Shown in pieces: positions 16,392 to 26,738 of a stretch of 64,000 nucleotides of DNA. Every line of letters begins with the position of its first letter. Within the stretch, counting starts at the first letter, position 1. The position numbers and the translations under genes were made by a program. The DNA is from Leptospira abararensis (lineage in GTDB: Bacteria > Spirochaetota > Leptospiria > Leptospirales > Leptospiraceae): assembly GCF_016918735.1 (NCBI RefSeq), contig NZ_JAFFPR010000006.1, positions 1 to 64,000 on the forward strand, written 5' to 3'. Below the pieces are notes generated by a model. It saw nothing but the letters and a program-made list of their open reading frames with translations, had not been told where the DNA came from and ran no database searches.

Positions 16392-18281
16392 ATGCCATCG
16401 TATCCTTATCTCGACAAAATCCAATTTCCGGAAGACCTTAGAAAGATAACAGAAGCAGAGCTCCCCGAGGTCTGCCATGACCTTCGGGAATATATCATAG
16501 ATACCCTCTCCGATGTGGGAGGGCATTTCGCCAGTAACCTTGGTGTTGTGGAACTGACGGTTGCCCTTCACTATGTGTTCCAAACACCTACTGACAAAAT
16601 CATTTGGGATGTGGGCCACCAAACTTATCCTCATAAAATTCTCACAGGCCGTAAAAAAGAACTCCCGACTGTTCGTAAGTGGCAGGGCCTTTCCGGTTTT
16701 CCCAAACGCGAAGAATCCGAATACGATTTGTACAACACAGGCCATGCAGGGACTTCCATTTCCCAAGCTTTGGGTGAGGCTTGTGCCCGTGACCTCCTCG
16801 GCAAAGACTATAAAGTCGCAGCTGTGATTGGAGATGCTTCCATCGCCACAGGAATGGCACTCGAAGCCATGAACCATGGAGGCCATATCAAACCGAATAT
16901 GTTAGTCATTTTGAATGATAATTATATGTCGATTTCCAAAAATGTTGGTTCCATTTCCAATTATCTCAATCGAATCATCTCCTCTCAAATCTATAACAAA
17001 GGTAAGACGGCATTTTATAGTTTTTTGAAATGGATTCCCCTGATTGGTCCCGCTTTACAGGCACTTGCTCATAATATGGAAACTTCCTTTAAACATTTTA
17101 TGATGCGCCCAGGTGGGCTTTTTGAAGATTTAGGATTCACTTATTTTGGACCCATTGATGGCCACGATGTAAACCGTGTGGTTCAAATGCTTCAAAATCT
17201 TTCAAAAATCCAAGGTCCTATCTTATTACATGTTTTGACCCAAAAAGGGAAAGGATACAAACCAGCAGAAGCCGATCCTATCAAATACCATGGTGTGACA
17301 CCGTTTAACAAAGAATCAGGGAAAATGGCTTCTTCCGATTCCAATAAAATCGGCCTTTCTAAAATTGTTGGAAAAACTCTGACTGATTTAACAGACAAAG
17401 ACAAACGAATTGCTGTCATTACTCCTGCGATGATTGAAGGTTCGGGACTTCGCGAATACCAAGAGATCTATCCCTCACATACCTTTGATGTGGGGATTGC
17501 CGAACAACATTCCGTAGCCTTTGCCGGTGCGATGACCAGTGGCGGTGCCATTCCTTATATGTGTATTTATTCCACATTTCTAACAAGAGCTATGGACCAA
17601 CTTGTGGAAGATGTTTCGCTTATGAATTTACCGGTTCGATTTGTGATTGATAGAGCCGGGATTGTGGGACCAGACGGCGAAACCCACCAAGGCCTTTCTG
17701 ATCTAGGGTATTTGGCTGGCCTTCCGAATATGGACATTCTTGTTCCGAGTTCTGCCCAAGATATCATCGATAGCCTTCATTTTATGAAGGATTATACAGA
17801 CCATCCCATCGCCATTCGGTTCCCAAAAGATAGTGGCGACTTACGCGAGTTAAAGTTTGAATCACCATTTTCTGTAACCAAAGGAAAGGGACGACTTGTG
17901 AGTGAAGGAGAAGACCTACTGATTCTTTCTCTTGGATTTATGTTACCAATTGCCAATTCGGTTGCGGAGATTCTAAAGACTAAAGGTGTTACAGTTTCTG
18001 TTGTGGATCTATTTTGGTTACGTCCTTATGATACAGACCTGGTTCATGGGCAAATTCAAAAGAACAAACGATTTGTGATTTTGGATGAAAGTTACATCCA
18101 TGCAGGTGCTTCTGGCTTTCTTCTGAATGAAATTCCGTCGCCTCTTTTGGGTAAGTTCTTAAAAACCTTTGCCTTACCACCAGAACCCATCCACCATGGG
18201 GAAAGGAATCAAATTTTGGACCATTACAAACTGACCGCTTCGCAAATCGCAGAAGAATTGATTTTGTCTTTGAAAAAATAA
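16392..18281 (+). CDS. dxs: 1-deoxy-D-xylulose-5-phosphate synthase
   Basis: TPP enzyme that condenses pyruvate and glyceraldehyde 3-phosphate, the first step of the MEP pathway. Signatures include GGHFASNLGVVELTVALHYV, DVGHQTYPHKILTGR, the TPP-binding GDASIATGMALEAMNH with downstream NDN, and DVGIAEQHSVAFAGAM with the catalytic Glu. DRAGIVGPDGETHQG is also present. Length 629 is normal. It begins 7 bp after the cyclase stop codon. Together with dxr at 7.1 kb the window has two MEP enzymes. Confidence 0.97.
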   Translation: MPSYPYLDKIQFPEDLRKITEAELPEVCHDLREYIIDTLSDVGGHFASNLGVVELTVALHYVFQTPTDKIIWDVGHQTYPHKILTGRKKELPTVRKWQGLSGFPKREESEYDLYNTGHAGTSISQALGEACARDLLGKDYKVAAVIGDASIATGMALEAMNHGGHIKPNMLVILNDNYMSISKNVGSISNYLNRIISSQIYNKGKTAFYSFLKWIPLIGPALQALAHNMETSFKHFMMRPGGLFEDLGFTYFGPIDGHDVNRVVQMLQNLSKIQGPILLHVLTQKGKGYKPAEADPIKYHGVTPFNKESGKMASSDSNKIGLSKIVGKTLTDLTDKDKRIAVITPAMIEGSGLREYQEIYPSHTFDVGIAEQHSVAFAGAMTSGGAIPYMCIYSTFLTRAMDQLVEDVSLMNLPVRFVIDRAGIVGPDGETHQGLSDLGYLAGLPNMDILVPSSAQDIIDSLHFMKDYTDHPIAIRFPKDSGDLRELKFESPFSVTKGKGRLVSEGEDLLILSLGFMLPIANSVAEILKTKGVTVSVVDLFWLRPYDTDLVHGQIQKNKRFVILDESYIHAGASGFLLNEIPSPLLGKFLKTFALPPEPIHHGERNQILDHYKLTASQIAEELILSLKK

Positions 18282-18343
18282 AAATAGTTTTACGGAGATT
18301 TTTTAAGTCATCCGAAAATGAAAGAAAACAGGCGAGGATCTCA

Positions 18344-18829
18344 TTGTCTTCTAGTTCTTTCCAACTTTCCTTAGATTTAGCAAAAGACCATTTTAAAATT
18401 GGTGATTTAGACCGAGCAGAATTCCATCTCCGTTCCAGTTTAGAATTGGAAGAATCCGAAGAAGCCTATTTTTATTTAGGTTTGGTGCAAAACGCACTTG
18501 GTCAATGGGGTGACGCCCTGACTTCATATTATAAAGCAGTCAGTTTAAATCATGAATATGGCAACCCATGTAATGAAATTGGTGTGTTATTGTTGCGTAT
18601 GGGGAATGATAAGGAAGCCGTCTATTGGCTAAAAAAATCTATTCGTTGCGAAAGAAATGATGCCCCACATATTTCTTATTTTAACTTAGCAACACTTTAC
18701 AAGTTGTGGAATCGTCCAGAAAGATCGTTACAATACCTTCATAAAGCCTTAACTCTAAAAAAAGATTTTTTAGAGGCCAATGACCTTTGGAGAGAATTGA
18801 AGTCGGATGAAGAGGCTCCTTCGAATTAA
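18344..18829 (+). CDS. Tetratricopeptide-repeat protein
   Basis: 161 residues with about three to four TPR units. Typical spacing is seen in DLAKDHFKIGDLDRAEFHL, AYFYLGLVQNALGQWGDAL and YFNLATLYKLWNRPERSL. No signal peptide, so likely a cytoplasmic scaffold. The start is TTG at 18344, supported by GCGAGGATC a few bases upstream; no ATG start gives a full repeat. The last 4 bp overlap the end of the convergent gene on the other strand. Confidence 0.85.
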   Translation: MSSSSFQLSLDLAKDHFKIGDLDRAEFHLRSSLELEESEEAYFYLGLVQNALGQWGDALTSYYKAVSLNHEYGNPCNEIGVLLLRMGNDKEAVYWLKKSIRCERNDAPHISYFNLATLYKLWNRPERSLQYLHKALTLKKDFLEANDLWRELKSDEEAPSN

Positions 18830-19344
18830 TTATAGTCTTTGGGGAGAGGAACCAAAATCTCTCCCGTATACTTCGGAACTTCCATTTTCACTCCACTCCA
18901 TTCCAAATAGGTGACACCACCTTCTTCCTCTAAATGATCTGAAAGTTCTCTTGCCGCATTCCACGTGAATCGGTATTTGATTTTTTCTTCTGTAGATCTA
19001 AGTCCAAGTAGACCACCATCTTCAGTTTCATAAATTTCAAATTCACCAAAAGGATAATTCCTTCCATCATCGGTAAAAAACACCATAGTGTTGTCTGTTA
19101 GTTCCACATGGAGGACATGGCATGGGAATCCATCAATACGAATGTATCCATGTTCACTTAAATCACCAAATTTATTTTCGATATAAACACCTTTATCGTT
19201 ACCGTGCAGATTGTTACGAAAATACTGCAGGATTTCTTCTTTATCGATTTTGTTTTCTCGGAAGATCCACTCGTCCGTTGGGGAAATATAAATTTCAGAG
19301 TCAAAGATTCTTGGCATACAATTTTTATTTGTACCTATAAGCAT
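18826..19344 (-). CDS. Conserved hypothetical, possibly DUF1285-like
   Basis: 172 residues, soluble, no signal peptide. The segment IYISPTDEWIFRENKIDKEE followed by GVYIENKFGDLSEHGYIRID loosely resembles DUF1285 proteins; I am not certain. GGAAGGG just before the ATG at 19344 supports this start. An internal Met at residue 10 is a less likely start. It overlaps the upstream lipoprotein gene by 20 bp, so the two form an operon. Function unknown. Confidence 0.7.
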   Translation of the reverse strand: MLIGTNKNCMPRIFDSEIYISPTDEWIFRENKIDKEEILQYFRNNLHGNDKGVYIENKFGDLSEHGYIRIDGFPCHVLHVELTDNTMVFFTDDGRNYPFGEFEIYETEDGGLLGLRSTEEKIKYRFTWNAARELSDHLEEEGGVTYLEWSGVKMEVPKYTGEILVPLPKDYN

Positions 19345-19729
19345 AACCCTTCCAATAAGGAAGGTTTGATTTTTGTAAATAAGAGTTTGTGGAACGACCT
19401 TTTTGGTCCATTGTTTCCACTGTAACTGAATCGACTGTATTTTGGTTTTTTTCTGTCATCCAAACTCCGTCAATCTTTCGTCGAAACATATCCCTTTTGA
19501 CACGAGGTTCATAGTCATCCCAAGTAAGATCTTCTGTATTGCGTACAATCACTTCACCTACGATTTTGAAGAGCCGTTTAGGACGTTCACGAAGGATTTC
19601 GACTTCTTCCCAGGTTTTCACCTTATAACGGGAATCATTTGGCCTGTAGTCAGGTTCTGGGATAAAATCTACCGTAGAACAACCAATTACGAGTAAGAGT
19701 AGGGGAAATAGGGAAAAATTAAACCTCAT
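19325..19729 (-). CDS. Small lipoprotein of unknown function
   Basis: 134 residues from the ATG at 19729, picked because AAGGAA lies 5 bases upstream and the protein then begins MRFNFSLFPLLLLVIGCS, a signal peptide with a clear lipobox (VIGC, Cys17). An upstream in-frame Met would spoil the signal. The mature part is hydrophilic and rich in R, E and D, with no domain I know. Co-transcribed with the following gene (20 bp overlap). Confidence 0.78.
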   Translation of the reverse strand: MRFNFSLFPLLLLVIGCSTVDFIPEPDYRPNDSRYKVKTWEEVEILRERPKRLFKIVGEVIVRNTEDLTWDDYEPRVKRDMFRRKIDGVWMTEKNQNTVDSVTVETMDQKGRSTNSYLQKSNLPYWKGYAYRYK

Positions 19730-19812
19730 TCTATTCCTTAGACAAAAATATGCTATACATTGGTAGAATTGCCATAGGATAAGCAATACAAAGATTTAGG
19801 CACCAAGCTTTC

Positions 19813-20499
19813 ATGGAAGAAACAGACATAGGGAAACGCAAACGGGAAAATGTACTTAAGATTGGTTACTCAACCTTGGATGAAATCGAGGAAAAAGTAA
19901 AGGCCTTTCGAGTCATGAACCAAAATGCCGTAAAAAAACGGTACCTCATCACGCGAGACCCCATCCTAGACCCTCAAGGGAAGGTTCTCCTCGCCAAAGC
20001 CCAAGAAATCGATGTATCGGCCGCAAAACTCCTCCGTCGTCACTTTAAGGGTGTCGATATGTTTAAGGTCTTTCAACCGGACGAGGGGCTTGTGATCATT
20101 TCTGATATGTCAACCATGGAAGGAGTTTCCTTTTCCATGGATATCGTCACCCAAATCATGAACTTGGGGGGTGGTGCTTACGAAGGGTTTATTGACCGTG
20201 TCGATAGTTTTGAAGACTTTATCGGACTCTTGAAAAAAAACCTATTTCCCCGAATGATCATTGTGGGTTATTTACCAAAAGAAAAGATCCAAAACGAAAT
20301 CATCAATTTTGTAAAAGTAAAACGATTGGATAACTACCTTAGGGCTTTGGAGCTTACTCATACTGTTTTCAAACCCACTGCTTATTTCCCAAAAATCAAA
20401 CAAGTAAACATCTCCCAAGAAGACCCCAAATCCTGGGGCCGTTTTGTGGTTGAAATTGTCAGAGAATACACAAGACCATACTTCGTAGAAGAAGTTTAG
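19813..20499 (+). CDS. Conserved hypothetical cytoplasmic protein
   Basis: 228 residues, no signal peptide or membrane segment. The part [20 protein letters not shown] followed by [16 protein letters not shown] resembles the short beta-hairpin module often found before HD-GYP or PilZ-type signalling domains, but no HD or other catalytic motif follows. I do not recognise a family. Its stop codon abuts the stop of the convergent flavoprotein gene with no base between. Confidence 0.7.
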   Translation: MEETDIGKRKRENVLKIGYSTLDEIEEKVKAFRVMNQNAVKKRYLITRDPILDPQGKVLLAKAQEIDVSAAKLLRRHFKGVDMFKVFQPDEGLVIISDMSTMEGVSFSMDIVTQIMNLGGGAYEGFIDRVDSFEDFIGLLKKNLFPRMIIVGYLPKEKIQNEIINFVKVKRLDNYLRALELTHTVFKPTAYFPKIKQVNISQEDPKSWGRFVVEIVREYTRPYFVEEV

Positions 20500-21402
20500 T
20501 TAAGACAGAATCATTGACCGGTTGAGCATCGCTCCGGCAATGTTTCCGGAGTGGACTGCATGCGCCACAGACCGAAACATTGATGCCATGTCCCCAACAG
20601 CACAAACTCCCGGTACACTCGTTTCATAAAAGTTAGTTACTTCGATATGTCCGCTGGGAAGAAGTTTACAACCCAGTTGTTCTGGTAGGTTTGAGCTTTG
20701 GACGATTGGCAATCTTGTATATAGTGCTTGGATCGGGATTTCTTTTCCAGAAACCAATTGGATAGCAGAGATTTGTCCTTCCTTGTGAATCAGCGCTTTT
20801 ACAACTTCTGAAACAATTGTGATTCCTTCTTTTTCAAGTTTGGATTTTTCTTCTTTGGAAAATTGGATAGGTCCGTTTGTATAAACTGTTAATTCTTTCG
20901 ACCAGTATTTTAGAAACTTAGAATGTTCGAATACGCCATCTTCATTCATCCAAAGTCCCGTTGTATTCCCTATGTTTTCATAACCATGGCAGTAGGGGCA
21001 ATGAATGACAGACTTTCCCCATGAGGGAAGAAATCCTGGAATATCGGGTAAAATATCTTTAAGGCCAGTGGCAAAAATAATTTTATCAGATTGAACTTCT
21101 TTGAATCCATTTCCTCGGAGTAAAAATCCATTCTCTATTTTTTCTATAGATAAAACTTCGCCAATCTTTAGTTGAAAATTAGAATAATGATATAGATCAT
21201 TGAGTGCCAAGGTCCGAATTTCGCCTGGCGCCTTTCCATCATGAGTGATGAAGTTATGCGAGGCGGGAGTGTTGGCATTGCAGGGTTTTTCGAAATCGAT
21301 GACTAGGACGTTTCGTAAGGAACGAACGAGAGAAAGTGCTGCGGAGAGTCCGGAAAAACTTCCCCCAACGATGGCAATATCGACTTTTTGAATGGATTCC
21401 AT
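20500..21402 (-). CDS. Thioredoxin-reductase-like flavoprotein
   Basis: FAD/NAD(P)-dependent pyridine nucleotide-disulfide oxidoreductase, 300 residues. The FAD dinucleotide fold is GGSFSGLSAA (13-22). A CPYC pair at 135-138 is in the place of the thioredoxin-reductase redox disulfide. The C-terminal GVCAVGDMA is the second FAD motif. The N-terminus lacks the usual TrxB NADP loop sequence (GGGDSA), as in the small class lacking a canonical second Rossmann motif, so the substrate may not be thioredoxin. The start codon lies inside a perfect palindrome, with a promoter reading into it. Confidence 0.88.
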   Translation of the reverse strand: MESIQKVDIAIVGGSFSGLSAALSLVRSLRNVLVIDFEKPCNANTPASHNFITHDGKAPGEIRTLALNDLYHYSNFQLKIGEVLSIEKIENGFLLRGNGFKEVQSDKIIFATGLKDILPDIPGFLPSWGKSVIHCPYCHGYENIGNTTGLWMNEDGVFEHSKFLKYWSKELTVYTNGPIQFSKEEKSKLEKEGITIVSEVVKALIHKEGQISAIQLVSGKEIPIQALYTRLPIVQSSNLPEQLGCKLLPSGHIEVTNFYETSVPGVCAVGDMASMFRSVAHAVHSGNIAGAMLNRSMILS

Positions 21403-21427
21403 AGATGCAATTATGTTGCATCTATGG
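21399..21427. promoter_or_regulatory. Perfect palindrome overlapping promoter and start of the flavoprotein gene
   Basis: CCATAGATGCAA (21399-21410) and TTGCATCTATGG (21416-21427) are exact reverse complements with a 5-base spacer. The minus-strand -10 box CATAAT (21415-21410) is at its centre and the ATG of the flavoprotein (21402-21400) is in its left arm. This is the layout of a repressor operator. Confidence 0.65.
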
Positions 21428-21437
21428 AAGTTGGCAA
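21410..21437 (-). promoter_or_regulatory. Promoter of the flavoprotein gene
   Basis: On the minus strand TTGCCA (21437-21432) and CATAAT (21415-21410) are separated by 16 bases. Transcription would start within a few bases of the ATG at 21402, implying a leaderless message. Confidence 0.5.
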
Positions 21438-21440
21438 GGA

Positions 21441-24014
21441 TTAAACTTCGTAAAAAGTCAAATTCTCATAAAGTTCTTTGGGTAGGTTCCCACTTGCATC
21501 CATATACTTTTTGTATTTGTTTTCGAATTCCTTGTGTTGGCGTGTGCGAACATTTTTGAATCGGTTGTGAAGTTCTGCATAGGCTGGTTGTGAACTTACC
21601 TTTTCTCGGATGTTTTTATGGAATGGAATGTGGCGGTAGAAGATGGAACGAACCACACGGTTGACCCTTTGTACCCCTTCTGCTTCATATCGAATCCACA
21701 TGGAATAATCATAGGCAAACTTGTCGCGGTCTGTACGGAACCGTTTGAATTCTGAGGAAATCTTCTCTTTGAGTTCAGGAGAAAGGTCTTTACTCTTTTT
21801 GAAGAACTGCACATAATCCGTGTAATCTGCTGTGATGGATGGGATTCCGACGTTATTCCAATCGGGACCAAGGATATTTTTACAAAGTTCCCAACGGAAA
21901 GCGGCAATCGCTTCCAACATAAAGGTTTTTAAATCACCCGTCACAAAGTGTGGAATACAAATCCTACCTCTAGATTCTTTGGATCCCGCACCACGGAAAA
22001 TGGAAAGGTCTTGCCACATCATGATTTTTGGTCCGATGGATGGCACAAGAATGAAGTCTGGAATAATGGATCTTTGGACAAATTCGTTTTTGATCCCAAT
22101 ATCTTCATTACGGTAAATCACTTCTCGGTTGAAAGCAGTGTAGTCTACACTTAAGATATATTGCAGGGCTTTCTCCACATCATCTTTCGATACAAAACAT
22201 TTTTCCAATGGGATGGTGATATGGTATTTTGTTAAAATAGGGAAATGGCTTGCAATGTTACCAGATGTCAAACGAACGTTTGGTTCATACATAGAAGAAA
22301 TTTCTGATCCAAGTCTCGCATCGCCGGTATCATAATCTGGTGGGATGTCTTTTTCTGACTTAATGCCTGAATCTTTAAGATCCATTTTGAGTTTTTCAAA
22401 AAAGGTTTGCCCCAATTCGTCTACGGATGTGGGAACTTCGCGAGAGTAGATTTTTTCAAGCCAATCTGTTCCGTAATGGATGGGTGCAGTTGGGTTTCCT
22501 CCCCCTTGGTACAATCGGCTAACGAGTTCTACAATATGGCCTTCATCAAGAAGGCTTTCGTCGAAGTAACCATAACGTAACATAAGTTCAACGGCCTTGG
22601 GGGCCTGTTTACCTGACTGTAACCACTTTGAGAAAGATTTTTTATACACTTCCCAATACGTTTTTGAAATGGTTCGTCTGATTTTACGGTTATCTGGCTC
22701 TGGATCCAATGGGTTTTTAAAGGATTTGAGTTTAACCATAAGAGTAGAAAACTCTTTAACGGATTCTGGATCGGCTTGCGAATAGTTTAGAATTTGACTT
22801 GCCGAGTTTAATAGTTCCACTTTGAGAGCTTGGGTATCAATCCCTGCGCGGATGGCTTCACTTCCTTGTGAGGCCATATCATCTTTATTCTTTTGTGCCG
22901 AAAGTTCATGACCATATTTGGCAGTGAGTTCTGTTTGTTTTGTTTCTAGTTTGTCTAAACTATTGCCAACAGCTCCATAAGGAGAACCAAATATCTGTTT
23001 GTATTCATCTAACAAAGATTTAGATTTTTTTAATGCCCATTCCGTTACCGGTAACAAAACAGTAGATGGAATTGTTGAATAACCTGTATTGAATAAATCT
23101 AACGTTAGGTTAAATTTTTCAATCAGAGCGTTTTCACCAACAAACATCGTATTCATCATTTCTGAAAGGTCAGATGTTTCTTTACTTAATAATTCGAATA
23201 ACTCGCGATAGGTTTTTACATAACTTTCTGCAGCACTTTGCAAAAGAGTGGGATCTGCTTCAAACAGGGCCTGTGAAATTTTTGGATTCACCGAAAGAAT
23301 TTTTCTGATAAAATGAAATTCTGCATCGCTCCATTCTACTGCTTCGTTATAGTTACTTTCAAAAAACTCACCATGGTCTTCTTCTAGAAAATTCACAGTG
23401 GGTTTGTCGGGTAACATCCCTCCATGTTCTTGGAACCCGGCCAAATTGTTTCGGATGAGTTTCATCACTGGATCAATGATATTTTCATCACGAGTGATGA
23501 GTCCACCAGGAGTGACATCAGAAAATATGGAGGGGTTTAAGATATAATACACAGCACCCAGGTTGTCCATGGTCTGTTCGAATTTGGAAGCAAGACCTTT
23601 GATGGAAAGAACTCGTTTGTAGAGTTCTCCAATTTCTTTTAGGAGAGTTCGCACGGCCATGACACCCACAGAAACTTTGGATGTGAGTGTTTTTTTTGCA
23701 TTGGCTTGGTTCATCACATAAGTAGAAACAACACAAGATGTTTTGGCACGGATGGTGTAAGGGTAAGGGGTTCCTTCCAGAAGAGCAAAGATACCTGGCG
23801 TTAGGTTTGCTCCTTCTAAACTATAGAGAACAATGCTTGTGTCTCCGAGAGTGGTTTCTACTCGAACCGATCCTTCGTGTAGGATGTTCATAGAAGTCGA
23901 GGCTTTGCCCCCGATGAAAAGGACTTCACCTGGATTGACTGGGATCTTTTGGTTATTTTTACTGGTATCTAGAGGCATTTGGTTGTTCGTTTGCGAAACC
24001 GTGGTTTCCGTCAA
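21441..24014 (-). CDS. Large protein with N-terminal cyclic-nucleotide-binding-like domain
   Basis: 857 residues, soluble. Residues about 25-135 form a CRP-like beta-roll: [26 protein letters not shown] followed by [20 protein letters not shown]. The phosphate-binding cassette lacks the usual Glu (GE) and Arg-Ser/Ala, so cAMP may not bind. The remaining about 700 residues have no family I recognise and no helix-turn-helix at the end, so it is unlikely to be a CRP-type regulator. It is divergently placed from aroA with a 51 bp gap. Homologues seem restricted to Leptospira, but I could not check this. Confidence 0.75.
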   Translation of the reverse strand: MTETTVSQTNNQMPLDTSKNNQKIPVNPGEVLFIGGKASTSMNILHEGSVRVETTLGDTSIVLYSLEGANLTPGIFALLEGTPYPYTIRAKTSCVVSTYVMNQANAKKTLTSKVSVGVMAVRTLLKEIGELYKRVLSIKGLASKFEQTMDNLGAVYYILNPSIFSDVTPGGLITRDENIIDPVMKLIRNNLAGFQEHGGMLPDKPTVNFLEEDHGEFFESNYNEAVEWSDAEFHFIRKILSVNPKISQALFEADPTLLQSAAESYVKTYRELFELLSKETSDLSEMMNTMFVGENALIEKFNLTLDLFNTGYSTIPSTVLLPVTEWALKKSKSLLDEYKQIFGSPYGAVGNSLDKLETKQTELTAKYGHELSAQKNKDDMASQGSEAIRAGIDTQALKVELLNSASQILNYSQADPESVKEFSTLMVKLKSFKNPLDPEPDNRKIRRTISKTYWEVYKKSFSKWLQSGKQAPKAVELMLRYGYFDESLLDEGHIVELVSRLYQGGGNPTAPIHYGTDWLEKIYSREVPTSVDELGQTFFEKLKMDLKDSGIKSEKDIPPDYDTGDARLGSEISSMYEPNVRLTSGNIASHFPILTKYHITIPLEKCFVSKDDVEKALQYILSVDYTAFNREVIYRNEDIGIKNEFVQRSIIPDFILVPSIGPKIMMWQDLSIFRGAGSKESRGRICIPHFVTGDLKTFMLEAIAAFRWELCKNILGPDWNNVGIPSITADYTDYVQFFKKSKDLSPELKEKISSEFKRFRTDRDKFAYDYSMWIRYEAEGVQRVNRVVRSIFYRHIPFHKNIREKVSSQPAYAELHNRFKNVRTRQHKEFENKYKKYMDASGNLPKELYENLTFYEV

Positions 24015-24065
24015 AACCTACTAAAGAAGCACCAAATTGCAAAATACTTTTTAGAAAAATACAAC

Positions 24066-25352
24066 ATGTTGAAGCCCCAAATCAAATTAAGTGCCAAAAA
24101 AGAAATTTATGTCCCTGGAGATAAGTCTATCTCGCACCGGTCGGTTCTCTTTAGCGCACTCTCCCAAGGAAAATCAGAAATTCATGGATTTTTGGAAGGA
24201 GAAGATCCTCTTCATACCTTACATTGTTTTGCAAGTTTAGGGCTTTCGGTCGAACCCATCGGAAAAGGAAGTTATTCCGTACAAAGCCCAGGAAAAAATA
24301 ACTTAAAATCTCCAGCGGCTGTTTTGGATTTTGGAAACGCAGGGACTGGAATCCGTCTTTCTGCAGGGCTTATCGCAGGCCTTCCTCAAATTTCGGCCAC
24401 TCTTACAGGAGATGCCTCCCTTTGCAAACGGCCGATGGCAAGGATCATGAACCCACTTCGGGAAATGGGTGCTGATATAATTTCTGTAGAAGGAAATGAT
24501 AGAGCTCCCCTTCGAGTTACTGGAAAACAACTAAAGGATTATTTTTATTCCAGTCCTATCGCTTCGGCCCAAATCAAAAGTGCACTTGTCCTTGCGGCAT
24601 TGGCTTCCGAGATTTCCATCGAATACAAAGAATCGGAAGTTTCTCGTGACCATACGGAAAATATGATTCGGTTTTTGGGTGGGAATATTGAGCATCAGTC
24701 CCCAGTCCATTTTTCTGTTAAACCGCCGTATCATTTTACAGGTGCTAAGTTTGTCATCCCTGGTGATATTTCTAGCGCTGCTTTTTATATTGTCTTTGGT
24801 CTTTGTGCGGGGGGAAGTGAACCTCTTCTCATTCATAATGTTGGTCTCAACCCTTCTCGTGTGGGAATTTTAACTGTATTAAAAAATATGGGTGGAAGAA
24901 TTGAAGTTACCGCCAAACGCCAGGAATGTGGTGAAGAAATTGGGGACTTACTAGTTTATCCTTCGAAACTAAAGAGGTCTGTCATTACAGAAGATCTCAT
25001 TCCCTCGATCATCGATGAAATTCCAATCCTTACGATTGCTGGTCTTTTTTCAGAAGGTGGGTTCGAGATTAAACACGCAGAAGAACTGCGAGCAAAAGAA
25101 TCGGATCGAATCCAGTCCATGGTTTCCAACTTGGAAAGACTTGGTGTGGTTGTAAATGAATCGAAAGATGGATATGAGTTTGGAGAAGTAGGGGAAATCA
25201 AAACCTGTGCCATAGAAACTTTTATGGACCATCGGATCGCTATGAGTTTTGCCATTCTTTCTAAACTCTCAAACGTAGAACTAACGTTTGACGATACAAG
25301 CTGGGTGGATACAAGTTTCCCTGGATTTTTTGAAATCCTTAAATCGTTTTAA
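24066..25352 (+). CDS. aroA: 3-phosphoshikimate 1-carboxyvinyltransferase (EPSP synthase)
   Basis: Sixth step of the shikimate pathway: adds the enolpyruvyl group of PEP to shikimate 3-phosphate. The ATG at 24066 gives [11 protein letters not shown] and 428 residues, matching the family. Signatures are [40 protein letters not shown] and [11 protein letters not shown] near residue 340. [10 protein letters not shown] lies near the end. A longer frame beginning at 23979 only adds unsupported sequence. aroB is 18 kb downstream. Confidence 0.96.
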   Translation: MLKPQIKLSAKKEIYVPGDKSISHRSVLFSALSQGKSEIHGFLEGEDPLHTLHCFASLGLSVEPIGKGSYSVQSPGKNNLKSPAAVLDFGNAGTGIRLSAGLIAGLPQISATLTGDASLCKRPMARIMNPLREMGADIISVEGNDRAPLRVTGKQLKDYFYSSPIASAQIKSALVLAALASEISIEYKESEVSRDHTENMIRFLGGNIEHQSPVHFSVKPPYHFTGAKFVIPGDISSAAFYIVFGLCAGGSEPLLIHNVGLNPSRVGILTVLKNMGGRIEVTAKRQECGEEIGDLLVYPSKLKRSVITEDLIPSIIDEIPILTIAGLFSEGGFEIKHAEELRAKESDRIQSMVSNLERLGVVVNESKDGYEFGEVGEIKTCAIETFMDHRIAMSFAILSKLSNVELTFDDTSWVDTSFPGFFEILKSF

Positions 25353-25424
25353 AAAAACGAATCGTAATTGGTAGCCATAATCATAAAAAACTTTTAATTT
25401 TTTGAAAAGATTCCTAGTTCGTTT

Positions 25425-25438
25425 CGATCGAATCGGAC
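25425..25438. repeat. CGATCGAATCGGAC element upstream of the AraC gene
   Basis: A 14-base sequence with a palindromic CGATCG core, about 140 bases before the AraC-type gene. It recurs with a single mismatch at 26743-26756, in the terminator after the same gene. Possibly a regulator site; low certainty. Confidence 0.3.
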
Positions 25439-25576
25439 AAATTGTGTTTAAATGATTTCGACCTATGTTTATTTGTTTTGTTATTTTATTTCCTTTCCTA
25501 AGGAAAATGAATGTAGCCATCCTAGAATCGAAATCAACTTTGAGTCTAAAGGTAACAAATAAAGCCATCTTCTTTG

Positions 25577-26716
25577 ATGGAAACTGGTGTAACGATGTCT
25601 TTCTTCTTGCAACATTACAATGAATCCTTAAACTTCTTCCTTTTGTTTTCATTTCTGCTCGGATTTTTATATGCGATCGGAGAATTTTTTAGTTACCATA
25701 AAAATAGAAAACAAATCTTACTTGGGATTATTTTTCTCGGAACTAGTTACTTATTGTTTAACTTTTACTTAATTTCTTCAGAGAACATCAGACATTTGTA
25801 TTATTTGTATCTGACTGATTTACCAGTAGTTGCTTGTTTGGGAGTGTTACTAGATGAATACTTTCTTACTGTTTTAGAAGGAAAATTTCGTTCTTTTCGT
25901 AGGCTTTCTTACCGGCTTGTTCCTTTGGTTGTTTTACTTGTGTTGATTCTAATTTGGAATTTAGGAAACAAAAGTTATTATCTAGAAAATCAAAATACTG
26001 ATTTGCATCCCTTTCACAATCGACCATTGTTTTTAGTTTTGCCTACCATTCTGATTTATATATGGTGTATGCTTCGCATTTTTAGAAGAATATCCAAACA
26101 AATTCGTTGGAGTACATTTCGTAAAAATTATACATTAAAAATAGGGCTTACTATTGTCATTTTTTGTTTGGCTTTATCACTAAACGGATTAAAAACCTTG
26201 GCCTTTGGTGGTCAAATCGCCCATCAGTTGTCCGGAATTGCCATTGGACTTTTTTTATGTTTTTTATATGTACTTAGGCAGACTTATCCCGATTTCTTTT
26301 TGGAAGTTCGTAAAATTGTAGAGGATGAAAAAAAAGAAAGGATCTCGCAAATTTCCAAACTTGATCATAGTTTGGTTCGGAAAAAATTGCAAGACCTGTT
26401 CGAAACAGAAAAAATATACCGAGAGGAAAAACTAAGTCTCCGCGAACTTTCCGAAAGAATGAGTTTGAGTTCCCACCAACTCTCTGAATTTCTAAATATG
26501 GAAATCAAACTCAGCTTCTATCAATATACAAATTTCTACCGAGTGAAAGAGGCGAAGGAAAAAATTGAAAAAGAGCCGGAACGGTCTCTACTTGCTATTG
26601 CTTATGATGTGGGTTTTGGTTCTAAATCTACCTTCAATGAAGCCTTTAAAAAGGAAACCGGAACCACACCTAGAGAATATAGAGAAAAAATCCTGAAAAA
26701 ACATCCAACTCGATAA
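25577..26716 (+). CDS. Membrane-bound AraC-family transcriptional regulator
   Basis: 379 residues from the ATG at 25577. The N-terminal 240 residues hold about seven hydrophobic membrane helices (for example LNFFLLFSFLLGFLYAIG and LVPLVVLLVLILIWNLG). The C-terminal 100 residues form the AraC DNA-binding domain, with LSLRELSERMSLSSHQLSEF as the first helix-turn-helix and AIAYDVGFGSKSTFNEAFKK followed by GTTPREYRE as the second. It probably senses a signal in the membrane and regulates neighbouring genes. A clear terminator follows it. A later Met at 25595 is an alternative start. Confidence 0.88.
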   Translation: METGVTMSFFLQHYNESLNFFLLFSFLLGFLYAIGEFFSYHKNRKQILLGIIFLGTSYLLFNFYLISSENIRHLYYLYLTDLPVVACLGVLLDEYFLTVLEGKFRSFRRLSYRLVPLVVLLVLILIWNLGNKSYYLENQNTDLHPFHNRPLFLVLPTILIYIWCMLRIFRRISKQIRWSTFRKNYTLKIGLTIVIFCLALSLNGLKTLAFGGQIAHQLSGIAIGLFLCFLYVLRQTYPDFFLEVRKIVEDEKKERISQISKLDHSLVRKKLQDLFETEKIYREEKLSLRELSERMSLSSHQLSEFLNMEIKLSFYQYTNFYRVKEAKEKIEKEPERSLLAIAYDVGFGSKSTFNEAFKKETGTTPREYREKILKKHPTR

Positions 26717-26738
26717 ATCCGGACGTAGTTTTATTTCC

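Noticed and set aside
21441..24014. CRP/FNR-type transcription regulator
   Set aside because: Only the N-terminal beta-roll matches; no helix-turn-helix is seen and the length is far above the family.
23979..24065. Longer N-terminus for aroA
   Set aside because: The extra 29 residues do not match EPSP synthases and extend into the divergent gene's start region; the ATG at 24066 gives the standard N-terminus.
25345..25380. Possible terminator at the end of aroA (TCGTTTT/AAAACGA)
   Set aside because: The 7-bp stem is A/T-only apart from two G-C pairs and no T-run follows.
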